A stretch of 64,000 bases of DNA from Annona cherimola (lineage: Eukaryota; Streptophyta; Magnoliopsida; Magnoliales; Annonaceae), in NCBI GenBank assembly GCA_030490835.1, contig CM059973.1:64298008-64362007 (forward strand). Reading direction: 5' to 3'. The notes beneath the pieces are model-generated. The model saw only the letters and a list, made by a program, of their open reading frames with translations, was not told the origin of the DNA and ran no database searches. Position 1 is the first letter of the stretch. Each line of letters begins with the position of its first letter. Shown here one piece after another: positions 1 to 12,335 of the stretch. Both the position numbers and the translations under genes were made by a program.

Positions 1-875
1 AGTTAATGGAAAGAAAATATTTTCGCAACTTTGAAAGGTTAGTTTTTCCTAAAATTTTGCAGAATTTTTTTTGGAAGGAGATATTACAGTACGACACATC
101 GGAGGTTTTTTCTTTTGGAAAGCTTCGGGCTAAGACGAAATTTAATGGATGCATTTGCATTTCCTGTTTGTGCCCGATCTTGTTCGTCAAAATGCATACA
201 GATGGATTAGATGAAATTGCATGATTTTATAAATCTGCTCATAATTTCTGAAATAAATAAGTTATAAAATGCTGTTATATATGAATCAGACGAAATTGCA
301 TGGCTTTAGAAATCTGTTCATAATTTCTAAAATAAATAAGTTAAGAATGTTGTTATATACGTATGTGACTAAATGCACCTTGGTGCACCCAAGTGCATTT
401 AACCTATTTTTTTGTTTATTTAAAAACTTTCTTATACAACTGTTAATCTCTATATATTTAACATATATATATATATCAATTTTTACTATTTTTTGAGTTA
501 TGTAGATTTTTTATTTTTAAAATCAGTGGCATTACAAAAATGCTATTAATTTTGAAAAATCAAAAAAATATCTACACATCTCCAATAAGGTAAAAATGGA
601 TACACGTGAAATAGGCATGGATTAACAATTGTATAAAAAAGTTTAAAATTTCACTCAGGTGCACCGAAGCAAAGTTCACCCGGCTGCACTAGACTGGCCT
701 CTGTTATACATGAATTAGATGAAATTGCATGATTTTCAAAATTATCCTGTTCGTTGCCTGATTTTATAAATAAGTTGCAAAAGTTTTTACATTTATGGAT
801 TAGATGAAATAAGTGTATATGATCTGCCCACGATTTCTGAAATTGCATTTTTTGTTTTTCATTAGTGCTTTAAGT
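1..875. repeat. Block P, left part (copy 1)
   Basis: This noncoding stretch is repeated at 32980-33525 and 35575-36075. Shared landmarks are the segment around 20-220 (matching 32985-33190) and the recurring phrase ggattagatgaaattgcatg. The short open frames here are not conserved as protein between the copies, so I do not call a gene. The block continues after the hAT element at 6299, as shown by the unbroken second copy at 36060-36100. Confidence 0.75.
366..700. repeat. Foldback MITE, TGCACC family
   Basis: Left and right halves are inverted copies: the left part has gcacccaagtgcatttaacc and a T-rich run, the right part has the complementary A-rich run and ends in gcaccgaag and cggctgcac sequence. 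A tggcattacaaaaatgc-like centre marks the fold. Related copies lie at 32158-32377, 42820-43225, 46835-47165, 47587-47866 and 53840-54210. In block P copy 2 the same element is split by the 33526-35570 insertion. Confidence 0.65.
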
Positions 876-1515
876 TAGGGGTGCAAGTCGGTCCGGGTAC
901 CCCCGGGTAGGGGTGGAACCTACCCTTACCCATTTTTTAAAAACGTCTACCCTACCCTATTTTAGACCGGGTCGGTTCGGAGTCTACCCTACCTAATTTT
1001 TTCAGGTGCGGGTCGGTTCCAAATCGGTTCCTAAAAACATCATACATCCAAATTGGCTCCAAATACAGAAATACTATATTATGAATAGAATTTTCCAATG
1101 AAACAGAAATGTCAATAAGAAATGTCAAGTTGGAGACATTGATACATGTAGAGATTTTCACAATCAAATAGCAATTGATTTGCACATAACCTGCTTTACT
1201 TAATAAAATTTCACATCCTTCTAAACTGAGAAATATTCAACCAAACACAATATCAAGTTCCAAAAAACCTGTTTCAGTTGCTAAATTGAACAACCTGTTT
1301 AAGATTTTGAATATCTGAAACAAAGACAAATAATATCAATACAAGTTAAAGTAAAAGTTGCAAATGCTTAACTCTTCAATGCATCACATCTGTTCCATGT
1401 GTTTTCTTGGAACAATATCAAGTTCGTTCAGTCCAATAGGAAATTTGTTTGAAAGTCATATACATCACAATGAATATAACATAGACACAACACAAACAAA
1501 CATATCTTTCAAATC

Positions 1516-3948
1516 TCATCCTTCATTTAGAATGTCTTTTCCCTGAAAGTAGAAAATATAAGATTTAGTAAAAATTATATGATATTTAAATACAAAGACT
1601 AAATAATGAAAACTCTTATTTATCACAACCTTATTAGGAATGGTGGCAACGGCAGTAGCATTGGAATGAACACTTGTACTTTCTGCAAAACAATTAGAAA
1701 ATATATATAAATGAGCAATTTATCATACAAGTTATGTTTCTGAACTTATTACCTATGAGATATATTTAATATATGTAAAAAGAAAATAAAAATATAAAAT
1801 GTTACCTGATGTTGAACCATTCAAATTGGTACCTGGTATTGCAATGGAAAACTCTCCAAATACCTCTTCAATGTCGGATAGCTTGGGAGTTGTCCTTAAC
1901 CAATCTTGACAACATATTAGTGATTCCACAGTATTTGCAGATAAAGAACTTCTACATGCATCAAGAACCCGTCCACCAGTACTAAAAGCAGATTCAGACG
2001 CCACGGTAGAAACAGGAATAGCAAATATATCACGAGCAATCAAAGATAATACTCTAAATCTGGATGCATTAGCTGACCACCATTCTAAAACATTAATCTT
2101 GCTAGTTGGCAACAATCCAGGTTTTTGAAGATACATATCGATTTCTGTTTTCGGCCATTGAGAATCATTCTCTTCACAAAACGATAGAAAATCATCAGTT
2201 GCGCAAGCTTCAGCATTGCTTTCAACACATTCTCCCACCTCATTTGAAGCTTTTCTTGAAATAGAATGAGATTCATAGAACTTGAACAATTTATGCAATT
2301 CAGACGTGACCATTTCAGTGGCTTCAACAGATTTGCTCTTATCAAATAGCTTAGCATAAAAATAGCTTATAAATCTAAGCTTGTATCGTGGATCCAATGC
2401 ATTTGCTATCAACAAGATGATATTAATTTTGTCTAGGCTTCCCCGGTACTTACTGAATTTATCTCTCATTCTTTTACTCATGTCTTGAAGAAGATAATTA
2501 TCTGATGTTGAACTCATGAGTAAAAGTTTTTCAACCTCATATAGTTGGATTAAAAGCTGTGAAGAAGTAACATAAGATGTGCCTGACAAAGCCTTTGTAA
2601 TCTCAAAAAACTTTTTCAAAAATAGACACAAGACCTGTGCATTATCCCAATCAAACACGGATGGAGGTCCTTCCCTAGCAACAACTGCATCCTTTTCCCC
2701 TAATTTATCAAATGCTGCTCTAAACTTTAAAGCACTTTCCAACATAAAATATGTAGAATTCCATCTAGTTGGAACATCTAAGCATAAGCCACCTTTTTCT
2801 TTGATCTCTGCTTTCTGACAATATTTCTCAAATTTATCTTTCCTAGCAGGTGAAGCCCTCACATGTTTAATCACATTTCTAATTCGACTGATTGAGTCTT
2901 GAATTTCATCTACTCCATCCCGCACAATTAAATTAAGAATATGTGATGCACATCTAATATGAAATGTGGATCCATCCCCAATGAGTAAACCTTTGCCCAT
3001 TAATGATTCTTTTAATTTTCTGGCTGCAACATCGTTGCTAGATGCATTGTCCATAGTTATAGAACAAATTCTCTTGAAGTTCCATTTCATCATGCAATCA
3101 AAAATAACATTAGCAATGCATTCACCAGTGTGTGGAGGTGGGCACAAACAGAAGTTAATAATTTTCTTATTTAGCTTCCATTCGTTATCTATATAATGTG
3201 CAGTGAGGCATAGATAACCTTCATTAGCTATAGATGTCCACATATCTATTGTTAAACACACACTATGCACTTGGTCATGGAAAAAACTCATTAGTTTAGT
3301 CTTTTCACTTTCATACACCAAAGCAACATCTTTAGCAACTGTTGTTCTTGATACAAATTTCACAAGTGGTTGAATTTTAGTAATATATCTTCGAAACCCC
3401 TCACACTCAACCAACTTAAATGGAAGTTCATCGATTATTATCATTTCAGCAAAAGATCTTCTACTTGCAGTTTGATCAAATTGCCATGTAGTCAAGTTAC
3501 CTACTTGGCTACTAGAATTGCTTGTTGTAGATGATAAACTTAACAATTTCTGCCTCTTATCACCCTGCCCACGATCATAATAAGTGCATCTATCTAAATA
3601 TTTCCTCATTGAGCTAGTCCCATTCTTGCTTGAATAAGCTAAAACCTTTTTGCAGTAATTACACGTCACTTCCTATTTATCCTCTTTCTTACCATTCTTT
3701 GAAATGTGCTTAACTTTCTTGGTGAAATGCTGCCACACACTAGAAGAAAGTTTATATTCACCTTTCGGTTTTGGAGGAATACCTTCATTTGTAGTTTTCT
3801 CATCCTCTAGAACCTTCTCACTCACACCCATTACACTATCTTTCATCATGTTCTCATCCTCATTCTCAACCTCTAAGACCTCCATTATGTTAACTGTGCC
3901 ATCCATGTTTAGATCAACACAGTTGTTCACACTACTACCATCTTCCAT
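1516..3948 (-). pseudogene. hAT transposase, one in-frame stop
   Basis: I read three exons: 3948-1806, 1682-1630 and 1542-1516. The two introns have gt...ag borders on the minus strand, and the joined frame has 741 codons including the stop, a normal size for an Ac/hAT transposase. From the start codon at 3948 come an acidic N-terminus, then a BED zinc finger (about residues 67-120: VW..F, then CNYC, then KYLDRC), the RNase-H-like catalytic core (LTIDMW and TMDNASSND carry the expected Asp residues) and the C-terminal hAT dimerisation region (LEWWSANASRF, then VASESAFSTGG). A TAG at 3673-3675 (codon 92) falls inside the BED finger, and the usual zinc-binding His is Tyr. Otherwise the frame is open, so loss of function looks recent. 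The gene would excise and insert the surrounding element. Exons 2 and 3 are inferred from splice borders only. Confidence 0.88.
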
Positions 3949-6090
3949 AATTAATATTGCAATCACTCCTACAATAGTATCATTACAACATTGATTAAAA
4001 TATTTAACTAAAGACAAAAATTTAGAATATAAGGGTGAGAGAGAGAGAGAGATCACCTTTCGTTCAAGGAACAAATTCAATGATTTAGAGAGACAAGTCA
4101 GACAAGTTTGTTCTTTAGATAACATGTACAATCAACATTTGATGGAAGAAACCCTGCAGAAGCATATGAAACCACGTTTTGAGAGACAAGTTAGACAAGT
4201 TTGTTCTTTAGTATATTAACAGGTAGTTTAAATGAAAATTCAAAGAGTTGAGAAGCGTATGAAACCATGTTTTAATACAAGCGGACCAAAAACTTAAATA
4301 AATTTAGACCACAGTTTGAAAAACCCATAATTAGATATTAGCTTAATAGTATTTCTAAGCATACTCTCATTACTAAAAAAGCAAAGGTTGGGAATTTCCA
4401 GTAATTTCTGCAACTAGACTATATGTCATAGATAAAGAAGATTACTGGAAATCATTAAATATTTCTGTACCAGTATCAAGATTGAAAAATCTGCAACAGT
4501 AGCAAAAATAAGAAAATTAGGATTTCAATAATTCAGCTGTTTCCAAGAACTCTACAAATTCCAGATGCCCATCCAAGAACTGTTTCCAACCAGGCAAATG
4601 CACTGGATAACAGATGCTGATTGTATTGTACAGAACATGAAGCAAACTGTAAAAGATTCAAGTTTAGACAAAGGAAAGAATCCATTTCAAAACATAGAAG
4701 CTACAAATATGTAGTGAAGCACAAATATTAGCACTTAGATGTCATAGGCTAATTGCACAAAGCATGTGTGGAGAATGAAGTAAAAAAAACAACAGTCCAA
4801 AGATTAAGGTGCAAGAGAAGGAAAGCATCTACTTCAAATGAAATGAAGCAAAAGAACTAGCATTATCCAAAACAGGAGTAATAACCCACTATGAATAACA
4901 GATATTTGTAAAAAAATATCAAACACTACAAGATTTGTCACAAATCTGCAGTATACGACAGAATAGGAAGAAAGAAAGAGATGCCCCTTTATGTAACTCA
5001 CCAAATAGAATTACAAAAAATGCTTATAAAACAAATGACAATTACTCCATGCTTTCAGGCTAAATGGCATTCAGGAAGATCCTCAACTACTATTTCTGCC
5101 TATTGCGCATTCCAATGGGATTGGAACTCCAGAGGTTTGACAAGATGCATTCACATTTCTCTGTTGAAGCCTGCTGTAATTGCTGTAGCTGTCCTAGCTG
5201 CTACAGAGTTTCTCACTGTCAATAATGAAGGGTAGTTTTCTGTTGCTTTTTGCTGCCATCATGTAATTCAGCCATTGCAAGCAGCATGATTGGCCAACTT
5301 GAGGGCAACGTGGTTTTCAGGGGCAGGGTGTTGATAGGATTCATGTTGCTGGCAACCCACATGAACTGCTGAGTTCCACGTGTGGTGATCTGGCAACTCA
5401 CTGGCAGCAATTGCAGTAGGGACTGGTTGGTACATTCAGTTAAAAATGGGGGATGTAACTCTGTAAATGGGGTGGATGAACGCTGTTTGAATGCCTCGTT
5501 TTCATGTTTTCATATCTATCAAGTCATGTGCTCTGCAGCAACGAAAAAGAAATCAAACAAAGCCCAAGCTACCATCTATTTCAAAATTTCAATATTCAAA
5601 ATAATCAATGTCTCCAGGGTAACAATCAATCGTCAAAATCCAGATGATTCTAAAGATATGGATTAACCATATCTTCCAACAAGTTCGTGGAGAACTTTAT
5701 TATCATCCCATTCAAAGCAGTGAAATCAGAAAATAAATATAATAGGAATACTGACTTGTATGTTATCAATGTTATCACGGTTCCAGAGAGAACCTAAAAG
5801 AGTTGAGGAATCTGCGTCGAGGAGGAAGAAGATGTGCCGGCGAGAGAGAGAGAGAGACACTGAAGGCTGCTGGCTGCCGCTGTGCCTGTGCGCCTTGCTG
5901 TCGGGGGGGGAAAGAAGATGTGCCGGCAAGCTGCTGTTTTCCGGCGGGGAGAATGGCCTCGAACAGGGAGTATCGGTGATCGCAATGGCAAGGTCCGCAG
6001 GGAGGAACGACGAAGTTAGGGTATCTGGCTATCTGCGTCGGGATGGGAATCTAGAAATAGAATCGGGGGATTTACGATTTAGGGTAGTAT
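3949..6090 (-). other. Noncoding 5' leader region of the hAT element
   Basis: This lies upstream of the transposase start and has no convincing frame. A GA microsatellite at 4036-4052 is followed, on the minus strand, by an untranslated stretch and a possible leader-intron acceptor about 20 bases before the start codon. Bases 5770-6065 are much richer in G and C than their surroundings (ccggcgagagagag, gtgccggcaagctgctg) and may be the promoter and first untranslated exon. An origin as captured host sequence cannot be excluded. Confidence 0.5.
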
Positions 6091-6298
6091 ATTATAAATA
6101 TTATATAGTATAGGAAATCCGGGTCGGTTCCGGGTACCCAGCACCGGAACCGATCCCGAACCGATTTTGAAGGGTATTTCACCCGTGGAACCGAACCGAC
6201 CCGGTGGGTAGGTTCTTTGGAACCGAACCGACCCTAATTCGGGTACCCAGCAGGTCGACCTGCGGGTACCCGGACCGACTTGCACCCCTACTTTAAGT

Positions 6299-8164
6299 TG
6301 TGCCGGCCATTTTGGAAAGTTGTGATACATGTTAAACCAAACATGGGTTTGTAAAATCAAAAATAAATGCAGTGTAATTGTAGTTCATCTGATTTTATAT
6401 CATTCAAAATGTTCAGTAAACGAGTTTATTTTAGAATTAATTTACATAATTATTTTGAAGTTGCATTGCATTATTTTTCTATTAATCCGTGCCTTTTGTT
6501 TTATTCCACTTTTTAAATGACACATGATCCAGGATTGCTCTTTTTCCACATGTACAATGTCATTGTAGAGATTAAATTTGCTATTCGATTATGTTGAAGT
6601 AAAAAAAAAAAAAAAAATCTAGGAAGATGGTTTTATAGATGTTTTACGTAAAATTAAATAGGCATATAACTTCATTATTATTTGCATTTGCATATTTACG
6701 AAATATTTTAATTTCATCAGGGACGTATAAATTGCAGCTACTTTTATTGATATGATACTTATGTTTACCGTAAGAGCATGACTGAAGATGGAAGCAAGTA
6801 TTACTGTGAAATTGCTGAAGAATTTGAGAATATGAAAAAAAATAGAGATATTGAAGAAAGAAATAAAAGTTACAAACAAAAAAGTGCTATTATGAATAAA
6901 GAAAAAGTTGCAAGTGGCTATGAAAGCACTAAGAAAGTTGAAGATTGTTGATTAGTGTGTTAGTCTAATTAAAGTTTCATAAGTTGTGATATTGTAGTGT
7001 TCTGTGAACTAGTGGGTTTAAATATGGGTTAATATTGAAATAGCTTATAGTAGTTATGTTTATGCTAAATGGTGAAGGATTTCTAAAGCAGCTTTAACTT
7101 CAAAAATATCTACTTGCAATTAGATACAAAAGCAGCTTTAACTTCAACAATATCTGCTTGGCAATTAGAATAACTAGTTTCAAGTCATAAAAACATCTAC
7201 CTTGCATCAACAGATCCGCCAGACAACTAAATACAAAAATAGCTTCAACTTCAACAATGAGTTTCTTACGCTCATTCCTTCGTACAATGGTTCTTCAATA
7301 AGTTTTTTTTTATTGATGTTATAGTGAGGGCTCAACATGACTAAAATATATGTTGTTGTGTTCGTCAAAAGTTCAACAATAAATGAGCACAATATAGAAG
7401 ATATTATCATCAAATACAACAACAACAATTAAAATAATTATAAATGTATCAATGAGCATAGATTCATCTTCAGCTGCACCCGCATCTATCCCCGTACAGC
7501 AGATCGTGGACATTATGAGGCCTGGAAAGCTTGTGGTACTGATAATGAAATAGAGCTTTATGCCCCATAGTTCTGTGGATAGCTTGCACCCTCGTCTTGT
7601 AGTTTGACTTCCTGATAGCCTGTTGTAATGATAAGAAAGTAGAGCTTTATGCCCCATTGTGCTTGCACCTCTCATTCTTGAAGTTCCACTTCCTTATCTA
7701 TCACAAAGTGTTCTCTGTCCAGCATGGAACCTTTTTAGACTAAAATAAATACTAATGAAATGAACAAATTCAATGTAGAAAAGGAATGATTTTTAGAAAT
7801 TTAATCGACAGAAATTATGATTGGGCCTTTATACCTTTAAAATTTTCACTCATTTGAAGTAAAATGTCAACTTTATAATCTTGTTTTTGCCTATGTTCAA
7901 CCCCTTTCTTATACCGATTGATTGTACACAGTTTTTGGAGCAGGATGCAAATCCTTTCATTTTTTTCAATCTTCTTATTCTAGGTTTGTGCACAAGAAAA
8001 CCGGGGCAAAGAACGATCGGCAGGGAATATCTCCGTATGATCTTTTACGGCCACCCAAAAATATATTTTTTAAAATTTTTTTGTTTTTTTTCATGGACAA
8101 GTAAATCTAGGTATATTAAATTTATAAACCAAGTTTTACCATTTGCAATTATTGTTAAATTATG
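6299..8164. repeat. Block P, right part (copy 1)
   Basis: It matches 36075-38330 nearly base for base except for indels. It contains a coiled-coil exon remnant (6721-6951), a twofold tandem repeat of about 90 bp near 7535-7700 (unit landmark ctttatgccccat) and a short minus-strand frame starting at 7513, seen fuller at 37577-37688. Compared with copy 2 it lacks the MITE at 36918 and about 1.3 kb corresponding to 38330-39610; the joint is near 7993. Confidence 0.75.
6721..6951 (+). pseudogene. Decayed last exon of an unidentified coiled-coil gene (copy 1)
   Basis: An intron acceptor (tttcatcag) precedes a 77-codon frame ending in TGA. After one internal stop, the peptide reads YDTYVYRKSMTEDG, then YYCEIAEEFENMKK, then a charged coiled-coil tail ending VEDC. 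The second copy at 36535-36767 has the same ending (KKAEDC) and the same reading frame, so this was once coding. The residues around the stop (C-S/N-Y-F-x-stop-x-D) resemble the end of a plant GRF-type zinc finger (C..YF.W.D), with the Trp codon turned to TGA. That family guess is weak. No upstream exons were found. Confidence 0.45.
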
Positions 8165-9032
8165 TTAGTATATTTGCAGATTGTCAAAAATTAAATAAAT
8201 AGACTTGTTCCCGGAATCACAGACTCCTAGTTATGGTGCAGTCAATTGGGGCCCACCTGTATTAAAATAAAATAATACTTTATATAATCATTTGTCCACA
8301 TAAAAATTATATTTTAGATTATTTAGATATTACAAATACAACTTTAAATTTAATATTAAAATTAAATTATTTTATTATATTGACTTTATACCATTTCAAA
8401 TGAAGTCTATGTACACATTCAATTTGGATAAAAATTTATATGTTACTGAAATAAATAATTTTTAATATAATTGGTAGATTAGATATTAATTTCATAATCA
8501 ATTGGGTCCTATTTTATAGTGGACTGCATTGTAATATGGTATGGTATGACGACGCTGAAATGTTTTCCATAAATAATATGTAGGGATTTTTGCAAACAAC
8601 CACCACATTTTGCATTTCCTAGTTTATACTCCACATAATTATTCATTATCACAGTGAAAAAATAAAAATTGTTACAAAGATAAAAGAAAATTTTTCCTTA
8701 ACTTCGGATGGGACAATTTCTTCTCCATTAATCCACAAACAGTTTTCACCTAATTTCATTATCAATGAGTAACAATGATTTAAGAACAAATGTACATATG
8801 ATTTTTTGACGAATGTATATATGATTATTTTGAACGGGCATTAGATTTTTTATAATTAAATTTTTGATTGATTTATAGTTAAATTTTTGGTGTTCACTAA
8901 AACACCATTTTACCGTTCCAAAGTAATGGGGTAAAGTAGAAAAAGACTTAAGAATACCCTCCTCGGTTTGGAAACCATGGTCTTACACTCTTGCTGACCC
9001 GTTGGCCGAAAGATTCCGGGCTTAATACATTT

Positions 9033-9985
9033 TTGTGTGCAGGGAAAGTGATAAAATTTTTAGAAGGAAAATTTTTAATATAAAAGTTTTTAAAATAAAA
9101 AAAAATAATATAATATAATAGAGTTAATGCTAAAAAGTAAAGAATAAAGTTAAAATAGATAGATTAGCTATTTTCAAAAAAAAAACAGATTAATTGTCTG
9201 GTTAGTCATGTAAAAATGATTAAAAAATAGAATTGTTTTGTAAGAAGATGTAAAGAAATAATTTAAAAATAGTATAGTATGGAGAGTAAAAATTTTTAGG
9301 AATGAGCAAATGTACCATAAATTAATTAATTATCTTCATAGTCCAAATATATCCGATCGTTATTATTTCTTTATATATAGCACATGTTTGGAAAAATTGA
9401 AAACATTTCATACTAAAAGTTTTTACTTTCCATAACTATTTTATTTTTAATTATTTCTTTATATCTTCCTATACGACTACCGTAATTTTCAATTATTTTT
9501 ATATAATTACCCATACAATTAATCAATCTATTTTAACTTTATTCTTTTCATTACTCCTATTCTATTATATTATTTTCTTTTATTTTAAAATTTTTTACAC
9601 TAAATGCTTTTCCTCCTCAAGCTTTATCAATTTCTAAGCACACTTCCGATTAAAAATTTATACTGACAACTAACTTATACAGAAGTGTTGTGTCATTAAA
9701 TTGGTTAAGTTACTTGTTTGGGAAGTGACTGAGTATTTGAAGAAAAAAATTTTATGTAAAATTTTTTGAAATGGAAAAAAATAATGTAACGATAATGAGT
9801 AAAAAGAATAAAGTTAAAATACATTGGTTAGCAGTAGATTTAGTTATGTATAAATGATTAAAAAGTATAGTAATTATATAGGAAGATGTGAAAAAATAAT
9901 TAAAAATAAGATAATTGTAGAAAGTGAAAAAAAATTGAAAAATACCATTCAAAAGCAACTTTTTTTGTTTTTTTGAGTTGACCAT
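9033..9985. repeat. Three Tourist-like MITE copies (forward, reverse, forward)
   Basis: Copies lie at about 9033-9325, 9378-9645 (reverse) and 9712-9985. All carry the family core agaataaagttaaaatagat or its complement, flanked by ...gtgataaaatttt... and ...gagcaaatgtacc.... The same forward-reverse-forward trio is present in blocks Q2 (16650-17970), Q3 (40775-41705) and Q5 (51345-52315), so these insertions predate the block duplications. No coding sequence is present. Confidence 0.75.
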
Positions 9986-10164
9986 GCCAGCAACTTAATC
10001 TGGAGAACGTTGGTTTCAGTTATGGTAGTCTGCCGGTGTGGTATCATACGTATACATGTGTCCCTTGTTTGAAGGATCTTGGCCGTTGAATTCCATGCGA
10101 TGATGACCCATTAAATTTTTAATAAATCCAATGCGTAGATCGGCTGACTAATATATTTTGGACA

Positions 10165-10205
10165 TTATTATTATTATTATTATTATTGTTGTTGTTGTTG
10201 TTGTT
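10165..10205. repeat. ATT/GTT trinucleotide microsatellite
   Basis: About eight ATT units run into five to six GTT units. The same site in other Q copies has different trinucleotide content: 18233-18256, 41970-41995, 45560-45625 and 52611-52727. Confidence 0.9.
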
Positions 10206-10446
10206 TTGAGGACAATTGAATAAAATTATTAGAGGCTGACATTTTGTACAAAAACTTTGACGCTTCCAAGTCATTTTCGCAAGTCGTCCGTGCGTGCACA
10301 GATCGGGGACATCGTTTCGGACTCATCTGACAGCATAAAACTTTTTTTTTTATTACAGTGGCGTTCTACTGTGCATACAAGCCAGCGTCTGCAACTACCA
10401 AGCTAAGCCCGTTAAGCCCGAGTTCACGACAGCATAAAACTTTTGA

Positions 10447-10995
10447 GGTGTTTTTGAGAATGAATAAAACTTTTGATGAAAAGTTGTAAAGAGTAGAAGT
10501 TATCAAATGATGTGATATGATATGGGTAATGATGAAGAATAAATAAGATAAAGTTGAAATAAATAAATTAGTTGTGCTGGTAGTTGTGTAGAAATGATTG
10601 AAAAGTAAGGTAATTGTATAGAAAAATGTGAATAAATAATTAAAAAATAGGGTAGTTGTGGAGAGTGAACAGTTTTAAATTGAAAAGTTTTAACTTGACA
10701 ATTTTTTCTTAATAACAAACACACCCTTAGTAACTAATGAAAAATGTCTTAGTTAAAACTTTTCTTTCTCTATAATTATATATTTTTAATTATTTCTTCC
10801 CATCTTTTTATACAATCATCGTACTTTTCAATTATTTTTACATAACTATCTATACAACTAATATATCTATTTTAACTTTTATTTTCTTTACTCGTCCTTA
10901 TTATTCTTATTATATCACATTATTTCCTTTTATTGTGACAATTTTCACTAAAAAAATTTTATTCAAAAGTTTTATCACTTTTCAAAACATACCCA
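10447..10995. repeat. Two Tourist-like MITEs, head to head
   Basis: The first runs from ggtgtttttgag at 10447 to aacaaacacaccc ending at 10726, followed by TTA. The second is in reverse orientation, from about 10730 to aaacataccc near 10993. Each has the family core with aaagttgaaataaata or its complement. The open frame seen on the minus strand here is an accident of the AT-rich repeat. Confidence 0.8.
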
Positions 10996-11483
10996 AAGTA
11001 ATTATTAAAAGCCACTTATGATAAAGGACAATTCCCCATCATGTGGCAACGTGGTTTCGGACTATACTGACAGCAACATTTAGCAACGGCAATTTTCACA
11101 GTAGTAATAATACACTTGACAGCTGCATCGCAAGAGTGGTGTTATTATTCTCCTCTAGTTTCCGTGGGAAGGATATTTGGAAAATTTTATTAAGAATATT
11201 GATAATATATTTGTAGAATGTTGTTAAAAAATTGTAAAAATATCTTAAGTCCTAACTATAACACCAGTTGATATGATGTAATATATGAATACCCAGTAAA
11301 AAAGATAATTATTAAGAAAAAATCCAAATTAATATCCATTGATGATCAAATGCATTACATCTAGATTCAAAGCAGAAACAGAGAGAGCTTAATTGTTGGG
11401 GGACACTCACACTCGGAGGCCTCTTCCAACTACAACAAAAATATCAATAAACATTCTTAGCCAATTGCCGCTTATGGTACTTA

Positions 11484-11960
11484 TAAGGGGCATTTGACAT
11501 TTGATAAAAAAATTTAAAATGAGAGAAGAAATATGATATGATAGAGGTAATGATAATGATTAAAAAGAATAAAGTTAAAATAGATAAGATAGTTATATAA
11601 ATAATTGTAAAGAAATAATCGAAAAGTAGGATAATTATATAAGATGATATAAAAATGATTAAACAATAAAATAATTGTGGAGAATGAAAATTTTATGGGT
11701 ATGTTTGGAAAGTAATAAAACTTTTGAATGAAAAATTTTTAGTGTAAAAATTATTGAAATTAGAGAAAATAATGTGATGTAATAGAGGTAATAATATGGA
11801 ATAAAAAGAAAAAAGTTAAAATAGATAAGTTAGTTGTACGAAAAATTGTATAGAAATTGTTGAAAAGTAAGATATTTTGTATACGAAGATGCAAAGAAAT
11901 AATTAAGAAACCGGATAATTGTGAATAAGGAAAAGTTTTAAATTAAAAAGATTTGAAGGT
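11484..11960. repeat. Two degenerate Tourist-like MITEs
   Basis: A copy at about 11484-11695 begins ggggcatttgacatttgat; a second follows at about 11697-11960 with atgtttggaaagtaataaaac. Both have the agaataaagttaaaatagat core. The first is the empty state of the site where the LINE at 18765 inserted in block Q2. Confidence 0.65.
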
Positions 11961-11961
11961 T

Positions 11962-12335
11962 TACTTCCAAAGAAAATATCTACAAATCTTTAAATTTGGT
12001 AAAACTTGATGTACATGTTAAATATATTTAGATTAACAATTCTATAAAAAAAATTCAAAAAAAAGATTAAATACACCAGAGTGCACCAAGGCTAAGTGCA
12101 ACCAAGTATACAAATTAGAATCCTCTATGAACACCCATAAAAAAGTAATTATTAAGAAAAAAATCCAAATTAACATTCATTGATGATAAAATGCATTACA
12201 TCCAAATTCAAGGCATAAACAGAAAGAGCTTAACTGTTCGGGGACACTCCCACTTACAACGCCTCTTCCAACCACAATAAAAATATCTACAAAAATTCTT
12301 AGCCAATTGCTGCTTGTAATACTTAAAAGGTGTGT
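11962..12335. repeat. Foldback MITE fragment plus second copy of the Q-block tail
   Basis: Bases 11962-12122 are the right half of a TGCACC foldback MITE ending attagaatcc. Bases 12125-12335 repeat the Q tail already seen at 11285-11480 (aaatgcattacatccaaattcaa...cctcttccaacc). The same foldback-then-tail order occurs at 47587-48005, so the pair was duplicated as a unit. Confidence 0.6.

Larger units (their letters stand above)
876..6290 (-). mobile_element. Complete hAT-superfamily (Ac-like) DNA transposon, 5415 bp
   Basis: Both ends carry the same inverted repeat of about 27 bp, starting taggggtgcaagtcgg. Exact 8-bp target duplications ctttaagt lie at 868-875 and 6291-6298; 8 bp is the hAT rule. 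The second copy of the host block, near 36069-36085, reads gtgctttaatttatgccgg with no element, so it is an empty site. Subterminal regions (880-1035 and 6095-6285) repeat gggtaggt and ggaaccgaaccgaccc-like motifs on both strands, the kind of array bound by hAT transposases. One transposase gene lies inside on the minus strand. Ends and target duplication show no obvious decay, so insertion is fairly recent relative to the block duplication. Confidence 0.95.
8165..11490. repeat. Block Q (copy 1)
   Basis: This is one of five copies (others at 15875, 39960, 44880 and 50945). Landmarks in order are a head near gacttgttcccggaatcac (8200), cttcggatgggac (8700), a MITE trio (9033-9985), the segment gaaggatcttggccg (10074), a trinucleotide repeat (10165), a segment ending gcgtgcacagatcgggg, and the tail aaatgcattacatc...ggggacactcac near 11350-11430. 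No coding capacity is shared among copies. It is a spacer duplicated with the kinase locus or a large noncoding element; boundaries are not sharp enough to decide. Confidence 0.7.
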
